45,698 nt of DNA from Clostridiales bacterium. Its GTDB lineage: Bacteria > Bacillota > Clostridia > Peptostreptococcales > Anaerovoracaceae. Positions 1-6,893 of the stretch are shown here, in pieces; the first letter of the stretch is position 1, and each line of letters opens with the position of its first letter. The translations under genes were made by a program, and so were the position numbers. The notes beneath the pieces were generated by a model. It saw nothing but the letters and a program-made list of their open reading frames with translations, was not told the origin of the DNA and did no database searches. Location of the stretch: contig JAAYHV010000016.1 of assembly GCA_012744355.1 (NCBI GenBank), forward strand, positions 1-45,698. Reading direction: 5' to 3'.

Positions 1-458
1 GCAGGAAGTATATGAAGGGGTTTATGCATTTGTGTCAGGCTCGTTTTAAGCTTAGCTGCCGTCGCGCAAAAACTTGTTACGCCTGGTATAACTTCTATCT
101 CATATCCCCAGTCATCAATTATTTCCGCTATATATGAAAATGATGAATAAAGAGATGCGTCTCCTAAATTAAGCATTGCGACGTCTTTGCCTTCATCTAG
201 ATATCTACTTATTTTCTCAGCCTCTTCTATATGACTCTCATGTAAGGCATCCTTATCTCTAACCATTAGAAAATTAAGCTTAACTATTTCCCTATCCTTA
301 AAATCTACTATCCCTGATGCAATATCTAAGGCTAATGTCTTCTCTCCCTTAGTTACAGGCGTAGCTATTACTTTGCAGCTTTCCATCGCCTTTTTTGCTT
401 TAATAGTTATAAGCTCCGGATCTCCCGGCCCCACGCTTACTCCGTAAAATTTACTCAC
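1..458 (-). CDS. cbiL: Cobalt-precorrin-2 C20-methyltransferase, N-terminal part
   Basis: This is the amino-terminal part (about 152 residues) of a precorrin-2 C20-methyltransferase, which adds a SAM-derived methyl group to C20 of (cobalt-)precorrin-2 in corrin-ring synthesis. The reading frame opens with GTG inside the end of cbiD, so the two genes overlap by 8 bp and are probably translationally coupled. The translation starts SKFYGVSVGPGDPELIT, the glycine-rich SAM-binding opening of the tetrapyrrole methylase family. It continues through MLNLGDASLYSSF and a VIPGVTSFCATAA segment, both typical of this class. The gene runs off the left edge of the window, so its C-terminus is not seen. The reaction assignment rests on family resemblance and on cbiD next door; another tetrapyrrole methylase is possible but less likely. 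Confidence 0.85.
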   Translation of the reverse strand, partial: MSKFYGVSVGPGDPELITIKAKKAMESCKVIATPVTKGEKTLALDIASGIVDFKDREIVKLNFLMVRDKDALHESHIEEAEKISRYLDEGKDVAMLNLGDASLYSSFSYIAEIIDDWGYEIEVIPGVTSFCATAAKLKTSLTQMHKPLHILP

Positions 459-1590
459 TTTTTTCCCATCCCTCAATTATTTCTTCGCCCGCTTCAGACA
501 TTCCCAAAAGTCCATATTTGTTGCTAAAAATTACCAGTCCAACTTTGTATTTACCTGCCACTCTATATTCTAAATGCTCTTGAGCAGATTTGATTATTCT
601 GTCAATTGTTCCATCGTGAAGATTTTTCTCTTTTAATATTTCAATACATGCATCTGTCGTTTTAGCATCCATTATTCTTTCTATAACTTTCTTGTCTCCG
701 CCTTCTAGTGCAGCATACGCTGCAAATATCTCGCTTCTGCAATCAGCATACCTAGAGTGGGTATTCATAATGCCACCTGCAAGCTTTACAGCTTTGCCAA
801 TGTGGCTTACAACCAGTATCTCATCGAATCCATAAGCATTTCCAAAATCCAAAGTGTCTCCTATAAAATTGGAATATGATACTACAGTTTTTTTCTTAAG
901 CTTAGGATGCCTTTTAATAAATGCACTTCCGTAATTACCAGGAGTTATGATTATACTTTTATCACCTTTAGCTGCTAGCATCTTCATTTCAACTTTTATA
1001 GTGTCTATTAAGGCCTGAAGGCTTTGAGGCTCTACTATGCCAGTAGTGCCTATAACCGATATACCGCCTTCTATTCCTAATTTCCCGTTGAACGTCTTTT
1101 TTGCTATTTCGATTCCATTCGGGACATCAATCATCACATTAAATCCACCACTATATTCATGTTCTTCTGCCAGCTTAGTAAGCTCATCAGTTATCATTCT
1201 TCTAGGTGTAGTATTTATTGCTGCATTTCCGACAGGTTGATTTAGACCAACCTCTGTTACCCTTCCTACGCCAACACCTCCGTCAATGTGAATGCCTTCC
1301 TCCTCAGTTAGCTCAACTTTTGAATATATTAATATTCCATCAGTTGCATCAAAGTCATCTCCAGCATCTTTTTTAACTGCGCATCTAACACTATCGTCTT
1401 TTTTTTCATATTCCATTATATCTACTTTAACGGTAATTCCTTTTGGAGTTATTATTTCTTCACTTTCTACAATTCGATTTTCAAGCAAAGCTCTTGCCGC
1501 TGCTTTACTAGCTAGCGTTGCGCAGCTTCCTGTCGTATATCCGCAGCGAAGTCTCTTTGTTCCCTGATTTATGTATATATCAAAAGCCAT
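451..1590 (-). CDS. cbiD: Cobalt-precorrin-5B C1-methyltransferase CbiD
   Basis: CbiD methylates C1 of cobalt-precorrin-5B in the anaerobic (early cobalt insertion) route to cobalamin. The 379-residue length is normal. The signature RCGYTTGSCATLASKAA lies at residues 16-32, followed by EGGISVIGTTGIVEPQS and SHIGKAVKLAGGIMNTHSR, all characteristic of the family. The start is an ATG preceded by AAGGTG inside the end of the nitrilase gene, an 11-bp overlap. The downstream cbiL start overlaps its stop codon. It is the clearest indicator that this operon makes the corrin ring rather than only importing B12. No defects were seen. Confidence 0.96.
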   Translation of the reverse strand: MAFDIYINQGTKRLRCGYTTGSCATLASKAAARALLENRIVESEEIITPKGITVKVDIMEYEKKDDSVRCAVKKDAGDDFDATDGILIYSKVELTEEEGIHIDGGVGVGRVTEVGLNQPVGNAAINTTPRRMITDELTKLAEEHEYSGGFNVMIDVPNGIEIAKKTFNGKLGIEGGISVIGTTGIVEPQSLQALIDTIKVEMKMLAAKGDKSIIITPGNYGSAFIKRHPKLKKKTVVSYSNFIGDTLDFGNAYGFDEILVVSHIGKAVKLAGGIMNTHSRYADCRSEIFAAYAALEGGDKKVIERIMDAKTTDACIEILKEKNLHDGTIDRIIKSAQEHLEYRVAGKYKVGLVIFSNKYGLLGMSEAGEEIIEGWEKSE

Positions 1591-2281
1591 ATTTTTTCAC
1601 CTTGCCTAAAACTTCTGGCTTAAGCCTACTATTATAGTTTAACTTATTTTTAGCTCTTCTTTTTCTAACTTCTTCAGTATCTATTTCAATTGTGATGGTC
1701 TCATCAGCATAGTTTTCAATTAGCACTTCTCCTGAAGGAGATATTACCATCATCCCTCCGTAAAGATTTGTAGCAATTACATATGCGTTATTATCATATG
1801 CTCTTGCCGGCAAATACTTATTCCATATTTCCTTCCTGCTGCCACAAACTCTCGGCGTTGCAAATGGAAATATTAATACTTCGGCTCCTTTTTCACATAA
1901 AACCTTGGAAATTTCTGGAATGTGGCTTTCTATACATAGGGCAATTCCAAACGCAACATCATTTGCCTTCATTACCGATAATGAATTTCCTGCAACATAG
2001 TAATCACTTTCTTTTTCCCCAAGATGTGTCTTTCTATATCTGTAGATTTCTCCACCTTTAGATGAAAGAATATATTCATTGAATATTTCGTTTCCTTCTT
2101 TAACAGCTGCACCTAAAAACACATTTTCTTGGTAGCTTTTGATCTCTTCAGACCCTATATAATTATCTTTTTGACCAGTTAAGGCAAGCTCTGGGAATAC
2201 GAAAATATCTGCGCTGTTACCGCTTATCACATCTTCGATTTTATTATGTTTTTGCGTGCTTATGCAGATATTTAATTTCAT
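1580..2281 (-). CDS. Nitrilase-superfamily carbon-nitrogen hydrolase in cobalamin operon
   Basis: This 233-residue protein is a member of the carbon-nitrogen hydrolase (nitrilase) superfamily, whose members cleave amides or nitriles with a Glu-Lys-Cys triad. All three can be placed: E31 in FVFPELALTG, K84 in YRYRKTHLGEKE and C116 in FGIALCIESH. A typical ending (NKLNYNSRLKPE) is present, but at 233 residues it is short for the family (usually 260-300). No signal peptide is visible, so it should be cytoplasmic. It overlaps cbiD by 11 bp and lies 80 bp after the binding-protein gene, which places it in the cobalamin-riboswitch operon. The substrate is unknown. A corrinoid side-chain amide is an attractive inference from context, not something shown by the sequence. 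It could equally be a general omega-amidase-like enzyme. Confidence 0.85.
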   Translation of the reverse strand: MKLNICISTQKHNKIEDVISGNSADIFVFPELALTGQKDNYIGSEEIKSYQENVFLGAAVKEGNEIFNEYILSSKGGEIYRYRKTHLGEKESDYYVAGNSLSVMKANDVAFGIALCIESHIPEISKVLCEKGAEVLIFPFATPRVCGSRKEIWNKYLPARAYDNNAYVIATNLYGGMMVISPSGEVLIENYADETITIEIDTEEVRKRRAKNKLNYNSRLKPEVLGKVKKYGF

Positions 2282-2326
2282 ATCATCCTCTCACTTCTAC
2301 CTTGTATTAACAAGTAATTATAGCAC

Positions 2327-2353
2327 AAAGCACAGTGTTTTGCACTGCGCTTT
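2327..2353 (-). other. Imperfect hairpin between binding-protein and nitrilase genes
   Basis: An inverted repeat (AAAGC-a-CAGTG, loop, CACTG-c-GCTTT) sits in the 80-bp gap after the substrate-binding-protein gene. It has no U-tract on the minus strand and so is not a convincing terminator. It could adjust the relative expression of the uptake and biosynthetic halves of the operon. A TATAAT hexamer lies just beyond it on the minus strand (plus-strand positions about 2318-2323), but no good -35 element is correctly spaced. Confidence 0.35.
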
Positions 2354-2361
2354 TACTTACT

Positions 2362-3810
2362 TTAGTTTGCATCTACTACCATTTTTAGTGCGTCGATTAT
2401 CTCTTGATTAGTAACTTCGCCTCCTGGATTGAACTTTCCGTTTTGAAGTTTCATAATCTTATTGTCTACTACCATTTGAACCATTCTGCCATTTTCGCAC
2501 TTCTCAAGATCAGATATGTTAATTGAATATGACTGAGCTTTTAAGTCTCCTAATGTTATAACTGCTTCGGCCAACTCTTCTCTAGTCATTTTCTGCTCTG
2601 GCTTAAAGTATTCCTTGTCTTCTTCATGGAAACCTTTCATGCCACCTGCCATTGTAGCTGTTTCGATGTAGTCAAAACTATCGTCTCTCCAATCCACATC
2701 TTCAAACATTCCGAAAGTATGATTCTTGTATTCTTCGTTATAGTATCTAGAAGATGACGGAACCCATAGGGGAATATGCGCTACCTTAACTGTTATATAA
2801 GCCATGTCTTCTCTTGTTGCTACTTGCTGATTTTCATATTCACTGTAATCATCCATTATTTCAGGGTAAAGGAATCTTGCAAGTTCTCTTGCACCTTTAT
2901 ATTGCCTGAACGTAGGCGACGACATTATTTTCTCATTAATTATATATACTTTGCCTTCTTTAACAGCTTTTACTACTTCAAATCCCGGTCTTTCTGAAAT
3001 TCCTTGTAGGCTTCCTCCAGAGTTCATCGCACCTCTTTGAGATACGTAAACATCAATGTTATCTGCTTGCTCTAGTATAGCCTCTTCTCCAAAAACAGCT
3101 ATTGAACTTCCTTTTTCTATAGACTCTGCTTCAGATGCAATATTTATCCCACCTGCTATTTCGATAGCATTACCTACCATTGAATCAGGCGTAACTGTTC
3201 TTAAGTTTACTTCAGTTGACTCAAAGAATATGCTATGGCGCTGTTTCTTTGGAATAGCCGAAGTTATCTCACTCAGGTCATTCATTCTACTATCTAGTAG
3301 CTCTAACTGCACCTTTGCTTCATCCTCTACCCCTGCTACCATAGCCAATTTATTTATATATTCCTCAAAATCATCGTTTGATTCAGGATAAAGGGATACA
3401 ACGGTTATTCCTGCATTTTTTATCGCTTCTACAAATTCAGGTACGTTTCTAGTTATAAATGGTCTTATTATTACGCAATCAGGATCAGCAGCTATTATCT
3501 TTTCAGGGTCTGAATGATAATCATATATCTCAATCTTTGCTGCAGCTGCAGGATATATTCCTGTTTTATAGTTTCCTATAATTTTATCTCCTGCTCCTAG
3601 TGTAAACAGATTTTCCGTGTGTGCTGAATAAAAAGATATTATCCTGCTGCAAGGTTCATTTAAATTTATCTGGTTTCCTTCATCATCTACAAAGCTAATC
3701 GCCGCATCTGAAGATTCATTGCTACTAGTATCTTTATTTCCACACCCTACGGTAAATGTAGTAAGTAAGAAAACTAATGCTAGCAAAATTATAATTTTTT
3801 TATTCTTCAT
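2362..3810 (-). CDS. TroA/BtuF-type substrate-binding lipoprotein fused to SLH repeats
   Basis: This is the extracytoplasmic binding component of the adjacent metal/corrinoid ABC transporter (482 residues). Residues 1-22 form a lipoprotein signal peptide with lipobox TVGC and Cys23 as the lipidation site. Residues about 38-315 resemble class III periplasmic binding proteins (BtuF/FhuD/TroA fold), with CSRIISFYSAHTENLFTLG at the start of the first lobe and FRQYKGARELARFLYPE at the end. Residues about 330-482 carry S-layer-homology-like repeats: a degraded one near TREDMAYI, then FEDVDWRDDSFDYIETATMA to MTREELAEAV, then a third ending NPGGEVTNQEIIDAL. Binding proteins usually end near residue 320, so the SLH tail is an added module that could hold the protein to cell-wall polymers as well as the membrane. 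An AAAGGTGATGAG ribosome binding site supports the start. Ligand: corrinoid or metal-tetrapyrrole, inferred from the riboswitch and neighbours. Confidence 0.85.
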   Translation of the reverse strand: MKNKKIIILLALVFLLTTFTVGCGNKDTSSNESSDAAISFVDDEGNQINLNEPCSRIISFYSAHTENLFTLGAGDKIIGNYKTGIYPAAAAKIEIYDYHSDPEKIIAADPDCVIIRPFITRNVPEFVEAIKNAGITVVSLYPESNDDFEEYINKLAMVAGVEDEAKVQLELLDSRMNDLSEITSAIPKKQRHSIFFESTEVNLRTVTPDSMVGNAIEIAGGINIASEAESIEKGSSIAVFGEEAILEQADNIDVYVSQRGAMNSGGSLQGISERPGFEVVKAVKEGKVYIINEKIMSSPTFRQYKGARELARFLYPEIMDDYSEYENQQVATREDMAYITVKVAHIPLWVPSSSRYYNEEYKNHTFGMFEDVDWRDDSFDYIETATMAGGMKGFHEEDKEYFKPEQKMTREELAEAVITLGDLKAQSYSINISDLEKCENGRMVQMVVDNKIMKLQNGKFNPGGEVTNQEIIDALKMVVDAN

Positions 3811-3827
3811 CTCATCACCTTTTTGTC

Positions 3828-3861
3828 AAATAGGCTGCGGGTCAATTCCCACAGCCTATTT
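3828..3861 (-). other. Strong 14-bp hairpin between cbiK and binding-protein genes
   Basis: An inverted repeat of 14 bp (AAATAGGCTGYGGG against CCCRCAGCCTATTT, one G-U pair, 6-nt loop) lies in the 86-bp gap between the cobaltochelatase and the binding protein. The minus-strand transcript continues into GACAAAAAGG, so there is no U-tract and it does not look like an intrinsic terminator. A role in RNA processing or 3'-end protection is plausible. Alternatively it is a weak Rho-type pause. Confidence 0.5.
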
Positions 3862-3896
3862 GGAATTATATTATTAGTTATTGGTTTTAATATTCT

Positions 3897-4820
3897 TTAT
3901 TCTTCTTCCGAAGGTCCGTCTATTGCAGCTTGAATGTGTTCAACATACATCTTTTGAATTCCTTCATATTCGCCTAAACCTTTAAGCACTGCTTCTACTT
4001 CATAGCCAGCTTTTTTAAGCTGAGTCGTCCATGAATCATCCTCTTCTCCTGCCATATCATTATTAGCGTGGTCTCCAGCAACAATCATCAATGGATAAAG
4101 CACAACTTTTTTAGCATCTGTCAGTTTTAGATCTTCGATAACCTGTTCTAGCATAGGATAGCCTTCAACGGTTCCTACAAAATAGTTTCTGCCTACTTCA
4201 TGCTTTAGGTGAGAATCAAAACAAGCATATGTTGAATTCGCAAAGTGATTAGTTCCATGTCCCATAAGTAATATAGCTGTACCTGCTTTGTTCATGTCAG
4301 CAGTTCCCTCTTTGATTATTTCAGATACCATAGCATAATCCTCGTGACTTGAAAGTAGCGGTTCACCGATTATGATTGAATCAAAATTATCAGTATATCC
4401 TGAGACTGCTTCAGTCAACTCATCGTATTCAGAGCCATGCATAATGTGAGTTGGTTGAATTATTAAAGTTCCAACTCCGTCTTCAACTAGTCTATCCATA
4501 GCCTGCTCAACGTTATCGATTTCAAGCCCGTCTCTTTCTAGCAGCTTATCTATGATGATCTGCGCAGTAAATGCTCTTCTTACGTCATATTCATCGCTGA
4601 ATTCATCTGCAATCTTCTTTTCAATAGCGTCAATAGTTACAGCTCTTGTGTCATTGTAGCTAGTACCAAAACTCACAACTAAAATAGACTTTTTATCGGG
4701 ATCTCCAACTTTTACTGCTGAATCATCTGCAGAATCGCTTCCGCAACCTGCCAAAGCAAATGTCATCATTGACATCGCAAGAATTAGTACAACTAATTTT
4801 GTTAATTTAGAATTCTTCAT
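3897..4820 (-). CDS. cbiK: Sirohydrochlorin cobaltochelatase, lipoprotein form
   Basis: CbiK inserts Co2+ into sirohydrochlorin (or factor II) at the start of anaerobic cobalamin synthesis. The 307-residue protein has the family opening ILVVSFGTSYNDTRAVTIDAIE. Its metal-site residues can be aligned with the characterised enzyme: H188 in MGHGT, E219 in TVEG and H251 in AGDHANND, with almost the same spacing as H145/E175/H207 of Salmonella CbiK. Unlike cytoplasmic CbiK (about 260 residues), it begins with a lipoprotein signal peptide whose lipobox LAGC gives Cys26, so it should sit outside the membrane. It lies 16 bp after the ABC ATPase gene. Extracytoplasmic CbiK forms are known in Desulfovibrio, where one binds haem. 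A role in loading or delivering a metal-tetrapyrrole to the transporter is therefore as plausible as cobalt chelation. Start supported by an AACGGAGGAAG site. Confidence 0.9.
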   Translation of the reverse strand: MKNSKLTKLVVLILAMSMMTFALAGCGSDSADDSAVKVGDPDKKSILVVSFGTSYNDTRAVTIDAIEKKIADEFSDEYDVRRAFTAQIIIDKLLERDGLEIDNVEQAMDRLVEDGVGTLIIQPTHIMHGSEYDELTEAVSGYTDNFDSIIIGEPLLSSHEDYAMVSEIIKEGTADMNKAGTAILLMGHGTNHFANSTYACFDSHLKHEVGRNYFVGTVEGYPMLEQVIEDLKLTDAKKVVLYPLMIVAGDHANNDMAGEEDDSWTTQLKKAGYEVEAVLKGLGEYEGIQKMYVEHIQAAIDGPSEEE

Positions 4821-4836
4821 TTCTTCCTCCGTTATT

Positions 4837-5613
4837 TTAATTAATATTATCTAGAATGAAGAAACCTTTACCTTTAATGATATCGGCTTTCACTCTGAAT
4901 ACCTTCTCAAAGAGAGTTTCATCCATAACCTTATTAGGATTTCCTATGTCATAGATTTCACCCTCATTTATTGCTATAATCTCATCGCTAAATCTGTATG
5001 CTAAATTTAAATCGTGATTAACAGCTAAAACCGTAAGTCCTTTTTCATCGACCATTTCCTTAATCATCTTGGTTAATATGATTTTAGCATTTACATCCAT
5101 GTCTGACATGGCTTCATCCATAAGTAGAAACTTCGGCTGCTGAACTAAAGCTCTCGCCAGTATCACCCTCTGAAGTTCTCCTCCGCTTATTTCAGTAGTA
5201 AGTTTGCTTGCAAACTGAAGTGTATTAGTTTTAATCATTACATCTTTAACCAGGCAAAGCTGGTCTTCAGTCACAGGTTCAAATCTATTTCTGTGAGGAT
5301 GAAGGCCCATTATGACCGTATCTATACAGCTAAATGGAAATTCGTTTTTCTCCCTCTGGTGAATGACTGTGATTTCCTTGGCCCTGTGTCTAATGCTTAT
5401 GTCATCTATATTCTGACCTTTATATGTTATATTTCCTTGATCTTTTTCTAATATTCCACAGATGAGTCTAATCATCGTAGATTTACCGCTACCGTTAGGT
5501 CCTATTAAAGAAATGAACTTTCCTCTTTCAATTTCGCAGTTTACATCTATTAAAACGGGACTATCACCATAGCTGAAATTTAGGTTTTCTATTTTCATAA
5601 TGCTGTCTCTCAT
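4837..5613 (-). CDS. ABC transporter ATPase, FecE/BtuD type
   Basis: This is the ATP-binding subunit of a FecCD-family importer for corrinoids, haem or siderophores (258 residues). Walker A GPNGSGKST is at residues 38-46, the Q-loop glutamine at 86, the ABC signature ISGGELQ at 142-148, Walker B LLMDE at 163-167 and the switch histidine at 200 in VNHDLNLAYRFSD. All catalytic elements are intact; the D-loop reads SDMD where SALD is usual. The chosen ATG has an AGGAGG site 8 nt upstream that lies within the last codons of the permease gene, and the genes are 2 bp apart. An internal ATG at codon 6 is less well placed. The substrate is inferred from the cobalamin riboswitch. Confidence 0.93.
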   Translation of the reverse strand: MRDSIMKIENLNFSYGDSPVLIDVNCEIERGKFISLIGPNGSGKSTMIRLICGILEKDQGNITYKGQNIDDISIRHRAKEITVIHQREKNEFPFSCIDTVIMGLHPHRNRFEPVTEDQLCLVKDVMIKTNTLQFASKLTTEISGGELQRVILARALVQQPKFLLMDEAMSDMDVNAKIILTKMIKEMVDEKGLTVLAVNHDLNLAYRFSDEIIAINEGEIYDIGNPNKVMDETLFEKVFRVKADIIKGKGFFILDNIN

Positions 5614-5615
5614 TA

Positions 5616-6662
5616 CTAAAACCTCCTGTCCCTACTGATAAATACATAAAGGAAGAAAGGTCCACCAATGAGTGTTGTGAGAACTCCTACCGGCACTTCG
5701 CTAATAAAAAATAGTCTAGTGAAGTTGTCTGCCACGGATAATATTATTCCTCCAAGCACCATGCAAAGGGGTATAAGAGTTCTATTGTCAGATGTGAGCC
5801 AATATCTAAGAAGATGCGGTATTACAAGTCCAACAAATCCTATTATTCCGCTAACAGATACGCAAGCGGCCGTTATCAAAGAACCTACTATTAGGTAAAT
5901 CAATCTTGTTCTTTTAGTATTAACGCCTAAAGTACGCGCGTTATTTTCACCAGCTGTCATTATATTTAAATCATTTGCAAAATAGTATCCTATTAATCCT
6001 CCGATTAAAACCACAGGAACTACTATATATACATCTGTCCAGCTTCTTGATGCTAAGCTACCCATTAGCCAAAACACTATTGCGCTTACATTTTCACCAG
6101 CCGTCATTTTGATGAAGCTTATTCCAGCTGACAATATCGAACCTATAATTATTCCTGCTATTATTAGATTTGAGCTGTATAGCCCGCCGCCTCTATTTGC
6201 TACGAATATAACAAGAATCAAGGTCACAAAGGCAAAAGCAAAGGCAAACAGTGTAATTGGTAAGTACATTGCAAATATTATATTAATTAGCAGCGCAAGG
6301 GAAGCTCCAAATGCAGCTCCCGTAGATACACCTAATGTATAAGGATCTGCCAGAGGATTTCTAAGAAGCGACTGAAACATAGCTCCTGCCATCGCCAGTC
6401 CTCCGCCTACAAACATTCCACATATTATTCTTGGTAATCTAATGTCCCATACCACCGCTATTTCGTTTTCTTTGAAGGTATTTAAAATATCTTCCGTTCC
6501 AAAGAACTTTCCAGTTAGTATTTTTTGTGCATCAAAAAACCCTATTTCCATAGCCCCTTGTCCAGTAAAAAATACTACAAGTAATATAGCTATAGCTAGT
6601 AATAATAGGCCTGCAACCAAACTCTTTTTTTTGTTTTTCTTGTGTTGTTCTATCTGATTCAT
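5616..6662 (-). CDS. ABC transporter permease, FecCD/BtuC family
   Basis: This is the membrane subunit of the importer (348 residues, normal for the family), with about ten hydrophobic segments beginning at residues 15-32. Typical family landmarks are WDIRLPRIICGMFVGGGLAMAG-like text near 70-90 (recognition helix region), NPLADPYTLGVSTGAA, and GFVGLVIPHLLRYWLT near 275-290, which contacts the ATPase. It is the first gene after the cobalamin riboswitch. Its ATG lies only about 11 nt after the riboswitch's terminator hairpin, and no Shine-Dalgarno sequence is visible between them. The next in-frame start is far inside the first membrane helix, so the ATG at 6662 remains the best choice. It acts with the ATPase at 4837-5613 and the binding protein at 2362-3810. 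Confidence 0.93.
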   Translation of the reverse strand: MNQIEQHKKNKKKSLVAGLLLLAIAILLVVFFTGQGAMEIGFFDAQKILTGKFFGTEDILNTFKENEIAVVWDIRLPRIICGMFVGGGLAMAGAMFQSLLRNPLADPYTLGVSTGAAFGASLALLINIIFAMYLPITLFAFAFAFVTLILVIFVANRGGGLYSSNLIIAGIIIGSILSAGISFIKMTAGENVSAIVFWLMGSLASRSWTDVYIVVPVVLIGGLIGYYFANDLNIMTAGENNARTLGVNTKRTRLIYLIVGSLITAACVSVSGIIGFVGLVIPHLLRYWLTSDNRTLIPLCMVLGGIILSVADNFTRLFFISEVPVGVLTTLIGGPFFLYVFISRDRRF

Positions 6663-6697
6663 AAAATTAAAATAACGGTCTGAATAAACAGACCGTT
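6663..6697 (-). terminator. Riboswitch expression-platform terminator
   Basis: A 9-bp perfect hairpin (AACGGTCTG, 6-nt loop, CAGACCGTT; 6674-6697) is followed on the minus strand by ATTTTAATTTT. That run leads straight into the permease start codon. It is the expected off-structure of the cobalamin riboswitch upstream. The tail is interrupted by A residues, so termination strength is uncertain; the hairpin might instead act on translation initiation. Confidence 0.75.
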
Positions 6698-6764
6698 TTC
6701 CTGTACAAATATTCTCTAGGTTTTAGAGTATAGCAGCATAGCTAATCAACCGTTAGTTACTACT

Positions 6765-6869
6765 GTTATCAAGCAAGTCTCCTGACTAACGAATTAAATC
6801 GCATACAGTGGCGGAACCGCGTGGCATAACCAACTTCCTTATGTGGCTTCTATGTCCACACTTGATAAC
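6765..6869 (-). promoter_or_regulatory. Cobalamin riboswitch aptamer
   Basis: The minus strand carries a complete cobalamin riboswitch. Closing stem P1 is a perfect 9-bp pairing of 6861-6869 with 6765-6773 (GTTATCAAG/CTTGATAAC). The conserved B12 box AGTCAGGAGACTTGC is at 6773-6787, and a GCCACTGTATG core precedes it. The region 6700-6764 contains ACTAACGGTT and a small CTCTA/TAGAG hairpin that could form the kissing loop and antiterminator before the terminator at 6674-6697. A TATAAT (plus positions 6877-6882) sits just upstream as a -10 box, without a clear -35. Binding of B12 is expected to shut down the transporter-cbi operon. The aptamer is compact but appears complete. Confidence 0.93.
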
Positions 6870-6893
6870 TTATTAAATTATATCGAAATAATA

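Noticed and set aside
253-458. A longer cbiL start upstream of the GTG at 458
   Set aside because: The frame upstream lies inside cbiD and the family N-terminus (FYGVSVGPGDPE) fits exactly at the GTG.
1037-1567. Plus-strand open frames inside cbiD
   Set aside because: They are antisense to a clear gene, rich in serine and proline as expected for complement frames, and lack start signals.
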